Below are positions 24,881 to 33,499 of a DNA stretch of 64,000 nucleotides, piece after piece. Position 1 is the first letter of the stretch. Each line of letters opens with the position of its first letter. The stretch lies in assembly GCF_000284335.1 (NCBI RefSeq), contig NC_017096.1, positions 992,001-1,056,000 on the forward strand. Reading direction: 5' to 3'. This stretch comes from Caldisericum exile AZM16c01 (GTDB lineage: Bacteria; Caldisericota; Caldisericia; Caldisericales; Caldisericaceae). Below the pieces are notes generated by a model that did no database searches, was not told the origin of the DNA, and was given only the letters and a program-made list of their open reading frames with translations. The translations under genes and the position numbers were made by a program.

Positions 24881-25300
24881 CTACCTCACTAACTTTAACA
24901 ACTTCTTATTTGTCTCAACTTTATCTCCGGGATTAACATAAACATCGGCCACTTTTGCATCAAAACCCGCAAAAATTTCATTTTCCATCTTCATTGCTTC
25001 AATTGTAAGTAGCACACTCCCTTTTTTAATAACATCTCCAGGCTTTACCATTACTTTTAAGATTTTTCCAGGAAGGGGTGCTAACACATATTCAACGTTA
25101 TTTTCAATTATTTCCTCTTTTGATTCTTCTTTTATAACTTCTGATTCTTTTGGCGCTGTTTCTTTGATATTTTCTTTTGGTTGAACCTTCTCAGTCGCTT
25201 TAACTTCTCTATAAACTCTGTGCGTTGCCTCTTTGATTACTTCTTCTATTTCTACTTCGTAAACTTCTGAATCTATTCTTATTTTATAAATTTTACCCAT
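24881..25300 (-). CDS. mmdC: Biotin carboxyl carrier subunit of the Na+ pump
   Basis: 139 aa. The C-terminal biotinyl domain has the EAMKMEN motif, with the biotinylated Lys at about residue 104; a Glu/Lys-rich linker (residues 30-70) gives the arm mobility. It shuttles carboxylate from the carboxyltransferase to the membrane subunit. It overlaps mmdD and is 2 bases from mmdB. The nearby birA would biotinylate it. Confidence 0.94.
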   Translation of the reverse strand: MGKIYKIRIDSEVYEVEIEEVIKEATHRVYREVKATEKVQPKENIKETAPKESEVIKEESKEEIIENNVEYVLAPLPGKILKVMVKPGDVIKKGSVLLTIEAMKMENEIFAGFDAKVADVYVNPGDKVETNKKLLKLVR

Positions 25301-25619
25301 TTTTCCACCTCTTCTCCTTTATTGATTTAATATAAGTAGGTGTTACTCGTGAAACTTTCACTTCTGACGCTACTCCCTTCTCACTAAAGTATTTAGCAAG
25401 AGCAACACTTAAAGCAACCATCTTTTTAGAAGTTAATTCTCCGTATGCTTCATTTGAAATACTTTTTAGTTCTTCTTCAAAGGTTTCAACACTTTCTTTT
25501 GGGCTTAATTTCAAAAACTTAAAAAGGAATATTACCAAACCCAATAAGAAAAGAATAAAAATGGTTAAACCCATTCCATATAATCCAAGCAGGAGTCCTT
25601 CAGTTATTTGAGAATTCAT
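25293..25619 (-). CDS. mmdD: OadG/MmdD-like small membrane subunit
   Basis: 108 aa with a single N-terminal transmembrane helix (about residues 10-34) and a soluble tail. This is the architecture and operon position of the gamma/delta subunits that hold the carboxyltransferase and biotin carrier on the membrane. Sequence of this subunit is poorly conserved, so the call rests mainly on context. Confidence 0.78.
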   Translation of the reverse strand: MNSQITEGLLLGLYGMGLTIFILFLLGLVIFLFKFLKLSPKESVETFEEELKSISNEAYGELTSKKMVALSVALAKYFSEKGVASEVKVSRVTPTYIKSIKEKRWKNG

Positions 25620-25627
25620 AAGCCCTC

Positions 25628-27172
25628 CTATAAAGGAATATTTCCGTGCTTCTTTAGAATTGGCTCTTCGTGTTTGCTCCTTAGGAAATCAAGCATATAA
25701 GCAATGGCTTTTCTTGTATCTTTTGGATTAATTACATCATCCACATAACCACGTTCCGCTGCAAGATAGGGATTTGAAAATTGCTCTCTGTATTCTTCGA
25801 TTTTTTTCTTTCTCATTTCTTCAGGGTTCTCTGCAGCATTAATTTCCTTCGCAAATATTATATTTGCTGCACCATCTGCACCCATTACTGCAATTTCTGC
25901 TTGAGGGAAAGCAAATACAACATCTGCACCAAGATGTCTTGAGCACATTGCAATATATGCGCCACCGTAGGCTTTTCTCATAATAATTGTTATCTTAGGA
26001 ACTGTTGCTTCTGAATATGCATAGAGAATTTTGGCACCATGTCTTATAACCCCCCCGTGCTCCTGCGCAGTGCCTGGCATATACCCTGGAGTATCAACAA
26101 AAGTAATAAGAGGGATATTGAAAGCGTCGCAAAATCTTATAAATCGAGCAATTTTATCTGATGAGTTTATATCAAGAACACCTGCAAGATATACTGGTTG
26201 ATTTGCAACAATTCCTACGGTTCGGCCATTGATTCTTGCAAAACCAACAACTGCGTTTCGTGCAAAATCTTCATGAACTTCAAAAAATGAATTTTCGTCA
26301 ACAACTTCTTTTACAACATCTTTCACATCGAAAGGCACATTTGGTTCGTCAGGCACAATTTCAAGAATTGATGGAGTTTCACGATTTGGAGAGTCTGATG
26401 TTTCTACAATTGGGGGATCTTGAAGATAATTATCAGGTAGATACGAAAGAAGTGTTTTAACGGTATTTATTGCATCTTCATCGTCTTTCGCGAGGAAATG
26501 GGCAACACCACTTTTTTCATTGTGAACGATTCCACCGCCTAATTGCTCATGAGTAACTTTTTCCCCAGTCACTGCCTCCACTACATTAGGACCTGTTATA
26601 TACATTGTTGCCTTCTCTGTCATAATGATAAAATCCATAAGTGCCGGAGAATAAACTGCACCACCTGCAGTAGGGCCTAACTGTACAGAAATCTGAGGAA
26701 TTACGCCTGATGCTCTAACATTTCTCAAAAAGATATCCCCATAACCTCTAAGGGAATCAACGCCTTCTTGGATCCTTGCTCCGCCCGAGTCGTTCATTGC
26801 AATAAAAGGAATGCCAAGTTTTAAAGCAAGTTCCTGCATTTTAACGATTTTAAGTGCATGCATCTCCCCAAGAGAACCGCCAAGAGAAGTAAAGTCCTGA
26901 GAATAAAGTGCAACTCTCCTTCCGTTTACTAAACCAATACCTGTAATAACTCCATCAGCGGGAATAAATTTTTTGTCTAATCCAAAATAGGTTGAGCGTG
27001 TTTTTACAAATGGATCAAACTCTTCAAAGGTTCCTGGATCAACAAGCAAATCAATTCGTTCACGTGCAGTGAGTTTACCTTTTTCATGTTGCTTTTCCAC
27101 GGCTTGAGGATCTAGATTTTTAATTTTACTTTTCTTCTCCTCAAGTTGTTTTAATTTGTCCTCAATAGACAT
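25628..27172 (-). CDS. mmdA: Methylmalonyl-CoA decarboxylase alpha (carboxyltransferase) subunit
   Basis: 514 aa from ATG 27172 (GGGAGGT four bases upstream); a reading to 27238 adds an unlikely hydrophobic leader. It has both crotonase-fold halves of the acyl-CoA carboxyltransferase family, with oxyanion glycines in SGGARIQEGVDSL and GPTAGGAVYSPALMDF in the first and MRKAYGGAYIAMCSRHLG in the second. Subunit order alpha-delta-gamma-beta matches methylmalonyl-CoA decarboxylase; propionyl-CoA carboxylase-type use in reverse or glutaconyl-CoA are alternatives. Confidence 0.92.
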   Translation of the reverse strand: MSIEDKLKQLEEKKSKIKNLDPQAVEKQHEKGKLTARERIDLLVDPGTFEEFDPFVKTRSTYFGLDKKFIPADGVITGIGLVNGRRVALYSQDFTSLGGSLGEMHALKIVKMQELALKLGIPFIAMNDSGGARIQEGVDSLRGYGDIFLRNVRASGVIPQISVQLGPTAGGAVYSPALMDFIIMTEKATMYITGPNVVEAVTGEKVTHEQLGGGIVHNEKSGVAHFLAKDDEDAINTVKTLLSYLPDNYLQDPPIVETSDSPNRETPSILEIVPDEPNVPFDVKDVVKEVVDENSFFEVHEDFARNAVVGFARINGRTVGIVANQPVYLAGVLDINSSDKIARFIRFCDAFNIPLITFVDTPGYMPGTAQEHGGVIRHGAKILYAYSEATVPKITIIMRKAYGGAYIAMCSRHLGADVVFAFPQAEIAVMGADGAANIIFAKEINAAENPEEMRKKKIEEYREQFSNPYLAAERGYVDDVINPKDTRKAIAYMLDFLRSKHEEPILKKHGNIPL

Positions 27173-27209
27173 ATCTACCTCCCATAGATTTTTGAAAAAA
27201 TACATAAAA

Positions 27210-27238
27210 ATTATAACACATTTCAAACCATAAATCAA
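27210..27238 (-). promoter_or_regulatory. Promoter of the mmd operon
   Basis: Minus strand TTGATT (27238-27233), 17-base spacer, TATAAT (27215-27210), followed by a leader of about 30 bases carrying GGGAGGT before the mmdA ATG. Confidence 0.75.
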
Positions 27239-27274
27239 TAAGAAATGTTAAATTTCTAACAAATTTTTGAAAGA

Positions 27275-27964
27275 TTATTTATAGAAGTTAAGGATCGTCC
27301 CGCTAAATATTTTCTCAATTTTATCCTTTGTTCTTAAAATTAGTTCACCATACTCTCCTACACCTTCAACAATCCCTCTGATAACTCCATTTGACTCTAC
27401 TTCAATTTCATTCCTTAAAAAGACGAGATTTTCGTTGTATTCTTTTACGAAATTTTTAAAGCCGTTTTTAAAAAATTCGCCAATTACTCTTTCCTCTTCC
27501 TCTAAAATTTCGTAAAACAAATCAGTTTCGTTAACTTTTGCATAGTCAGATAAACGTGTAGAAGTTTTGATAAATTCATTATCAATTTCATTTGAGATAT
27601 TTATACCAACTCCTGAATAAACAAAATCACTTTTTTCTACAAGTATCCCTGCAAGTTTTTTTCTCCCAATAACAATATCATTTGGCCATTTCACTTTGAC
27701 ATCATTAACATATTTTTTAAGAACTCTAATGATAGGTATTGAAAGAAAAGTAGAAAACCCAAGAATATTATCTAAATGCAGTACCTCCGTAAAATACAGA
27801 CCGCCTAATGAAGAACTCCAAACTCTTCCATACTGACCACGTCCTGATCTTTGAATATACGACCTTACCACAAATGGAGGATTTATTAGATATTTGACAG
27901 TTCTGGCAAAATCCATCGTTGAATCACACTCAAAAATTGTTGCGATGGTTTTAAAATATTCCAT
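27275..27964 (-). CDS. birA: Biotin-[acetyl-CoA-carboxylase] ligase
   Basis: 229 aa, the catalytic-only form without the N-terminal DNA-binding domain. The biotin-binding signature is present as RSYIQRSGRGQYGRVWSS (about residues 35-52), then VKWPNDIVIGRKKLAGILVE and GVGINIS. It attaches biotin to the carrier protein encoded just downstream on the same strand side of the mmd operon. A TATAAT ends 5 bases before the ATG, pointing to leaderless initiation. Confidence 0.92.
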   Translation of the reverse strand: MEYFKTIATIFECDSTMDFARTVKYLINPPFVVRSYIQRSGRGQYGRVWSSSLGGLYFTEVLHLDNILGFSTFLSIPIIRVLKKYVNDVKVKWPNDIVIGRKKLAGILVEKSDFVYSGVGINISNEIDNEFIKTSTRLSDYAKVNETDLFYEILEEEERVIGEFFKNGFKNFVKEYNENLVFLRNEIEVESNGVIRGIVEGVGEYGELILRTKDKIEKIFSGTILNFYK

Positions 27965-28009
27965 ATAAAATTATATTTGAATATTGAAAATTTTTGCTAT
28001 CATTAGTAT

Positions 28010-28519
28010 ATGGGAAATTTAAAACTGAAAGTTGCGGTAATCATTGCAAGTGACACAAGAAGTAAGGGTATAAACAAAGACGAAACAATTCCGCTTCTAA
28101 AACAGTTCATAGAAGAATCAGGCTGGGAAATGGTCGACGCATCGATTGTCCCTGACGAAAGAGATTTATTACGAGAAAAGATGATTTACTATGCAGATAC
28201 CATGAAGGTTGATCTCATTCTTACAAGCGGAGGAACGGGTCCAGCAAAAAGAGATGTAACACCTGAAGCAACTAAAGATGTAATAGAAAAAGAATTGCCT
28301 GGATTCTCTGAAGCAATGAGAATGGGAACTTTTAAGACAGTAAAAACTGCAATTCTTTCAAGGGGAATATCAGGTATTAGAAATGATACATTAATTATAA
28401 ATCTTCCAGGTAATCCAAGAGGTGCAATAGAGTCGCTTTTTGTAATAAAAGAAGCAATACCTCATTGTATTGAGATAATGCAGGGAAAAGGAGGGTCGAA
28501 TGGACACGATACTAAATGA
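28010..28519 (+). CDS. mogA: MogA/MoaB-family molybdopterin adenylyltransferase
   Basis: 169 aa. The family motif SGGTGPAKRDVTPEAT and the later NLPGNPRGAIESL are present. The protein adenylylates molybdopterin before metal insertion, so the organism probably has molybdenum or tungsten enzymes, though no other cofactor gene is in the window. An extended -10 (TGCTATCAT) ends 6 bases before the ATG, so the transcript may be leaderless. The 3' end overlaps the Roadblock gene by 20 bases. Confidence 0.9.
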   Translation: MGNLKLKVAVIIASDTRSKGINKDETIPLLKQFIEESGWEMVDASIVPDERDLLREKMIYYADTMKVDLILTSGGTGPAKRDVTPEATKDVIEKELPGFSEAMRMGTFKTVKTAILSRGISGIRNDTLIINLPGNPRGAIESLFVIKEAIPHCIEIMQGKGGSNGHDTK

Positions 28520-28850
28520 ACTTTCAAAAGTTGAAGGCGTAAGAGGGGTTGCAATTGTAAGCACAGATGGTTTAATAGTGGAAGCAAATCTCCCACAGGA
28601 TCTTGATCCAGATGCAGTTGCAGGCATGTGTGCGACAAGTTTCCGGAATAGCGTAACCACAGCAAAGGTGCTTGGTTCAGGAAAAGTAAAACATGTACTC
28701 ATAGAAACCGAGATGGATTTTATTATCTTTTCTTCGATTGGAAATGGATTTCTTGCAGTGGTATCAAGCAGAAAAGTTAACCTCGGATTTCTACGTATAA
28801 AAATAGATAAGGCTGTAAAAGAAATAAAAGAAAAAATGCTTGAAGAATAG
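28500..28850 (+). CDS. Roadblock/LC7-domain protein
   Basis: 116 aa, a single Roadblock/LC7 (MglB-like) domain: GVAIVSTDGLIVEANLP, then FIIFSSIGNGFLAVVSS and a C-terminal helix. Such proteins regulate small Ras-like GTPases (as MglB does MglA) or serve as dimerisation modules. No GTPase gene is nearby. AAAGGAGG lies inside the end of mogA just before the ATG, so the two are coupled. Confidence 0.82.
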   Translation: MDTILNELSKVEGVRGVAIVSTDGLIVEANLPQDLDPDAVAGMCATSFRNSVTTAKVLGSGKVKHVLIETEMDFIIFSSIGNGFLAVVSSRKVNLGFLRIKIDKAVKEIKEKMLEE

Positions 28851-28866
28851 TTCTTCATAATTTCTT

Positions 28867-28889
28867 CACAATTTATGTTTAGAATTGTG
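28867..28889 (+). promoter_or_regulatory. Inverted repeat upstream of htrA
   Basis: CACAATT (28867-28873) and AATTGTG (28883-28889), a perfect 7-bp inverted repeat 17 bases before the htrA ATG. It could be a regulator site or a hairpin in the leader; no clear -35/-10 pair is visible. Confidence 0.4.
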
Positions 28890-28906
28890 TTGTTGGAGGT
28901 GAAATT

Positions 28907-30031
28907 ATGGAAGAGTTTGAACATCAAGAGAGAAAAAGTTGGATAGTTTATCTTATTGTGGGTATTATCATTGGAAGTATCATTGGTGGTATTTTTGGTA
29001 CATTTATTGTTTTCAAAAACCCTACGCTTTTCCCATGGGTTTTAAACCAAACCTCACAAGCATCAACAGGATCAAATCAAACAACTGTCCAGGTTCCTAC
29101 AAATTTAATAGACATACAAAATCAAGTCGAGGAGGTTGCAAATAAAATTTCTCCTGCGGTTGTAAGAATTGTATCAACAACACAAGTTGTCTCACCCTTC
29201 TTTTTGCAAGTAATTCCGCAACAAGGACTCGGGTCAGGAGTTATAATAAGAGAAGATGGATTGATTCTTACAAATAATCATGTCATCGCAGATGCAACGA
29301 AAATAGAAGTAACACTTAGCAATGGAAAAACTTACAAAGGACAAGTTTTAGGGTCAGATCCGACATCAGACCTTGCTCTTGTAAAAATTAACGCAACAAA
29401 CCTTCCTACCGCAACATTAGGAGACTCTTCAAAATTAAAAGTTGGAGAGTTCGTCGTTGCAATTGGAAACCCATATGGTCTTGACCATACTGTTACATTT
29501 GGGGTTATTTCTGCCGTTGAAAGAAATATCGACACAGGCGATAGCACAATGTATGGTGTAATACAAACAGATACAGCAATCAACCCGGGAAATAGTGGTG
29601 GTCCACTTGTAAACCTCAAAGGTGAAGTCATAGGAATTAATACCATGATTTATCAAAACGCACAAGGGCTTGGGTTTGCTGTTTCCTCAAATACTGCAAA
29701 GAAAGTTATAGATAGTATCTTAAAGACAGGCACAGTAAAGTGGCCATACCTTGGTGTACAGGTTACAACAATGACGCAGGAACTTGCAAACTCCTATAAT
29801 ATCCATTATACCGAAGGGGCGTTTGTAGCTGATGTTGTAGTCGGTGGACCTGCTTACATGGGTGGCATTAGAAAATACGATATCATTACGGCAGTAAATG
29901 GAAAGACAATTAAAACTGCTGATGACCTTATCTCAACAATAAGAAACTACTCACCAAACGACAGAATAACAGTAACTGTTTCAAGAAACGGAAAACTTAT
30001 GGATTTTCAGGTAGTGCTTGGCACAAGATAG
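28907..30031 (+). CDS. htrA: HtrA/DegP-like periplasmic serine protease
   Basis: 374 aa: cytoplasmic stub, one transmembrane anchor (residues 13-36), a trypsin-like domain with the catalytic triad His (LTNNHVIADAT), Asp (PTSDLALVKI) and Ser (INPGNSGGPLVN), and one C-terminal PDZ domain (YTEGAFVADVVVGGPAYMGG). It degrades misfolded envelope proteins under stress. A TTGGAGGTG ribosome-binding site precedes the ATG. It converges with priA, the stops being adjacent, with no terminator between. Confidence 0.95.
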   Translation: MEEFEHQERKSWIVYLIVGIIIGSIIGGIFGTFIVFKNPTLFPWVLNQTSQASTGSNQTTVQVPTNLIDIQNQVEEVANKISPAVVRIVSTTQVVSPFFLQVIPQQGLGSGVIIREDGLILTNNHVIADATKIEVTLSNGKTYKGQVLGSDPTSDLALVKINATNLPTATLGDSSKLKVGEFVVAIGNPYGLDHTVTFGVISAVERNIDTGDSTMYGVIQTDTAINPGNSGGPLVNLKGEVIGINTMIYQNAQGLGFAVSSNTAKKVIDSILKTGTVKWPYLGVQVTTMTQELANSYNIHYTEGAFVADVVVGGPAYMGGIRKYDIITAVNGKTIKTADDLISTIRNYSPNDRITVTVSRNGKLMDFQVVLGTR

Positions 30032-32299
30032 TTAATCTTCAGGATTTCTATTTACGATTATTGGGGCAGGAAAAACTCTTGCTCCAATAATTTTTTTGCA
30101 GAAAGAGTCTGTAAAAATACTGTAAAGTTCCTTAGGTATAATTTGCGTTCTTATACTTAATTCATATACATTTTCATTTTGGTATAGCTTCCTCACAGGG
30201 CCATAAATTTTTGTATCCTGCACATGTATTTTAAATATAGGGTAAATATCATTACTATTTAATCGAAACTCATAAAGAAAAGCAAAGGGAGGATAATTTA
30301 ACTCCTTTCTAAAAGATAATTCAAGTTTAATAAACTCCAACTCATCATCTTTTTTGAAATTTTCAATTATGTAGTTTTCCATTTCGTATGTTTGAATAAA
30401 AATATCATTTGGATAAGTTTCAAAAGCACCTTCTCTTAAATATTTTAAAGCTTCAAAAGACGTATTAATTTCGCTTCCGTTAAGAAATGTATCTGCACTT
30501 ACAAATGCTAAAAAACTTATATTTTCAAAATTTAAATGCGAGAACATTGCTTCAGTGCCAAGAAAAATTGTCTTTTCAAATTTTTTTGAATCATAAATTA
30601 CTTCGCTTCCGCCTTCGATAACAACGAGATTCGTATCCTTAAATGCATTTCTAAGAGAATTAGAAAGTTTTTGAATACCATAACCTAAATAAAGTAAGGA
30701 CAAACTTCCGCAGCGAGGACACTTTTCAATTGGTTCTTCAGTGTGCCCGCAAACAGGACAGAAAAGTAAATTCATTTCTTTATCAAAATATAGAGGACTT
30801 TCGCAAACAGGACACCTGTGAACGTATCCGCATTCCCCGCAAACAATAAAAGTAGAATAAGGTTTTCTATTTAGAATAAGTGCAACATTTCCATTTGATG
30901 ATATTGCTTTTTTAATTTTGCTTTCAAGATAACGAGAAAGTGGCGACAAGTTTTCCGATTTTAACTCTCTTCTCATATCTATGATTCGTTTATTCTGTTT
31001 TTTTAGATTTTTAATCTCGACAAGTTCAAATCCTTTTTCTTTTTGAAAATAGTAAATTATATCATCTATTGAATAAGTTGAAAAAATAATAGAAGCATTT
31101 TCAAGCTCACTCTTTTTATAGGCAACGATCCTTGTATCAAACTGAAGGTACTCATGAGGGATATGATATTTTGACGAAGCATCTTCAACAACAATGAACC
31201 GTAAATTGGGCATATCTGTAAATAAAGAAAATGGCGTTGAAATAATGATGCGTTTACCTAATCTTAACTGCCTTTTAATCTCACTTTTCTCTTTGCCTGT
31301 ATACCCAAATACTAATCCGGGAAAATTGCCTTCGTAAAGTTCACTTAGCCTTTTAATTAGAGCGATTTCATTTACAACAACTAATACACTCTCACTTTCA
31401 TGAATTTCACTTTTTACCAAATTAGAAATATAGGAAACTCTTTCCTTTAAATTTCCACCATCAATTATCAATCTTTTAGGATTTTCTCTAATTATCAAGG
31501 GAAATATTTTTTCATCATTTTCATCATTTTCATCAATTTCTTCAATAACTCCTTCTTTTAGAAGTGATTCCAAAATTGCTAAACCATTTCTTATTTTATA
31601 TATAGCCTCGCCATATTGGATAGCTCCATTTTTCTTAATTCGGAGGAGTACATTTTTAACAGATTTAAAAACACCTTTTTTGTGAACTAACTCTTCAAAA
31701 AGTTCTTCATTTTTAATCACAAGCAGTTTATTTAATGGGTATGGAAGCTTGTATTCAATTTTTATAAGGTTTTTCTTATCCATCTCCCTTAAAAATTGTT
31801 TTAAGTAACTCACTTTGACTTTAGATTTTTCATTTAGTCGACTTAACGGAATGGGAGATGCCTCAAGGAGCAAATCGCAAATATTTTTCTTATCTTGAGA
31901 TTTTAGGGAATCTCTAAATTCGGAAAACAATTTTAAGTCATTTACACTTATAATTGGAACTAATTCTCCCTCAACATAGGTTCCGTAAATCTTATTTATA
32001 AGTGAATGTATCGGTATGAGAAAATTCTCAGAAACAAAAAGCAAAAGTTTTGCAATTTCCTTAGAGAAAAGATTCTTTTCTACAACAGAAATTACGTTTT
32101 TTATTTGATCCTGAGATAATTGATAAGGAAGAGTATCGACAATTTTAAGGACATAAGCAAGTTTTGGCTTATTCTTTTTACCAAAGGGTACAAGGACTCT
32201 TGAACCAACCTCAACATCTAAAAAATCGGGGGCCTCATAGAATAAAAGATCAAAAGGAAGATATGCATCCTCTATTGCGACCCCCACAAATTTACTCAT
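30032..32299 (-). CDS. priA: PriA-like replication restart protein lacking ATPase motifs
   Basis: 755 aa. The N-terminal 3' DNA-binding domain and the two zinc-binding Cys clusters (CGECGYVHRCPVC and CPVC ... CPRCGS, about residues 480-525) identify PriA. However, the Walker A loop (normally GxxGSGKT) reads LIIDGGNLKERVS near residues 277-290, and the DEEH motif reads VEDASSKYH near 371. So it probably cannot hydrolyse ATP and acts only as a structure-specific loader, as reported for Deinococcus-type PriA. It overlaps the metK stop by one base (TAATG). Confidence 0.88.
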   Translation of the reverse strand: MSKFVGVAIEDAYLPFDLLFYEAPDFLDVEVGSRVLVPFGKKNKPKLAYVLKIVDTLPYQLSQDQIKNVISVVEKNLFSKEIAKLLLFVSENFLIPIHSLINKIYGTYVEGELVPIISVNDLKLFSEFRDSLKSQDKKNICDLLLEASPIPLSRLNEKSKVKVSYLKQFLREMDKKNLIKIEYKLPYPLNKLLVIKNEELFEELVHKKGVFKSVKNVLLRIKKNGAIQYGEAIYKIRNGLAILESLLKEGVIEEIDENDENDEKIFPLIIRENPKRLIIDGGNLKERVSYISNLVKSEIHESESVLVVVNEIALIKRLSELYEGNFPGLVFGYTGKEKSEIKRQLRLGKRIIISTPFSLFTDMPNLRFIVVEDASSKYHIPHEYLQFDTRIVAYKKSELENASIIFSTYSIDDIIYYFQKEKGFELVEIKNLKKQNKRIIDMRRELKSENLSPLSRYLESKIKKAISSNGNVALILNRKPYSTFIVCGECGYVHRCPVCESPLYFDKEMNLLFCPVCGHTEEPIEKCPRCGSLSLLYLGYGIQKLSNSLRNAFKDTNLVVIEGGSEVIYDSKKFEKTIFLGTEAMFSHLNFENISFLAFVSADTFLNGSEINTSFEALKYLREGAFETYPNDIFIQTYEMENYIIENFKKDDELEFIKLELSFRKELNYPPFAFLYEFRLNSNDIYPIFKIHVQDTKIYGPVRKLYQNENVYELSIRTQIIPKELYSIFTDSFCKKIIGARVFPAPIIVNRNPED

Positions 32300-33486
32300 T
32301 ATATTCTTAATTCTGCTTTTATTGCATCTACTAAATCAGTTTTCTCCCAAGTAAATTCAGGTTCTTCACGACCAAAGTGTCCATATGCTGCTGTTTTTTG
32401 GTATATAGGACGCCTTAAATCAAGATGCTTTATTATCCCAAGAGGAGAAAGATCAACAAGTTTAAGGAGCACCTTCTCAATCTCAGAATCAGGTACTATA
32501 CCTGTGCCAAAGGTATCAACCATAAAGGATACTGGTTGTGTTTCACCAATAACATATGCAACTTGTATAAGGCATTCTTTTGCAATACCAGCCTTTACTA
32601 CATTCTTTGCAAGATAACGCATCATGTAAGTTGCGGATCTGTCAACTTTTGTGGGATCTTTTCCAGAGAAGGCACCACCACCATGTGGCGCAAGACCACC
32701 GTAGGTATCAACTTCAAGTTTTCTTCCCGTCATGCCAGTATCAGATTGAGGACCACCTACAACAAATTTTCCTGTCGGATTAATATGGTATCTTGTGTTC
32801 GGTGTGAGAAGATGGGAAGGAATCACTTGTTTTGCAATATGCTCTATGATGAGTTGTCTTGCTTCATTGCTCATTTCATCTGTTCTTGGATCAAGGAGTT
32901 CCTCTGTATGTTGTGTTGAGATAACAACATCAGTCACTTCAATTGCTTTTCCTTCTTCATATTTGAGGGTAACTTGTGCTTTCCCATCCGGGCCAAGGAA
33001 TGGTGCAAGATTTTTCGGTTCACCTGATTTTCTAACTGAGGCAAGTTTTTGCGTTAAGCCATGTGCAAGCATTATTGGAAGAGGCATAAGTTGAGGTGTT
33101 TCATCAATTGCATAACCGTACATGATTCCCTGGTCACCTGCACCACCTTTATCTACTCCTCTTGCAATGTCGGGGGACTGTCTTCCAACTGCATTAAGGA
33201 CTGCACAAGTTCTATAATCAAAGCCATATTTTGGCGAAGTATAACCAACTTCTTTTACAGTTTGTCTGGTAATCTCCGAAATATCAACCCATGCACTTGT
33301 TGTAATTTCTCCACCAACTATTATAAGGCCATGTGTTACGTAAGTTTCGCAAGCAACACGACCATTCGGATCTTGTTTTATAATTTCATCTAAAATTTTA
33401 TCTGAGATCTGATCTGCAAGTTTATCTGGGTGACCTTCTGCAACTGATTCTGTTGTTACAAATCGCTTTTTCTCATTTCTTACCAT
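32299..33486 (-). CDS. metK: S-adenosylmethionine synthetase
   Basis: 395-aa bacterial-type enzyme making AdoMet from methionine and ATP. Signatures include [17 protein letters not shown] at the N-terminus, [12 protein letters not shown], and the P-loop-like [17 protein letters not shown]. It follows coaBC by 13 bases, leaving no room for a SAM riboswitch; control must come from the operon promoter. Confidence 0.97.
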   Translation of the reverse strand: MVRNEKKRFVTTESVAEGHPDKLADQISDKILDEIIKQDPNGRVACETYVTHGLIIVGGEITTSAWVDISEITRQTVKEVGYTSPKYGFDYRTCAVLNAVGRQSPDIARGVDKGGAGDQGIMYGYAIDETPQLMPLPIMLAHGLTQKLASVRKSGEPKNLAPFLGPDGKAQVTLKYEEGKAIEVTDVVISTQHTEELLDPRTDEMSNEARQLIIEHIAKQVIPSHLLTPNTRYHINPTGKFVVGGPQSDTGMTGRKLEVDTYGGLAPHGGGAFSGKDPTKVDRSATYMMRYLAKNVVKAGIAKECLIQVAYVIGETQPVSFMVDTFGTGIVPDSEIEKVLLKLVDLSPLGIIKHLDLRRPIYQKTAAYGHFGREEPEFTWEKTDLVDAIKAELRI

Positions 33487-33499
33487 TTTAACCTCCTAA

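Noticed and set aside
31520-31550. Asp-Glu-Asn repeat in priA as a notable repeat
   Set aside because: Three short near-repeats in an acidic linker; ordinary low-complexity sequence.
33487-33499. SAM riboswitch before metK
   Set aside because: Only 13 bases separate coaBC and metK; no room for one.
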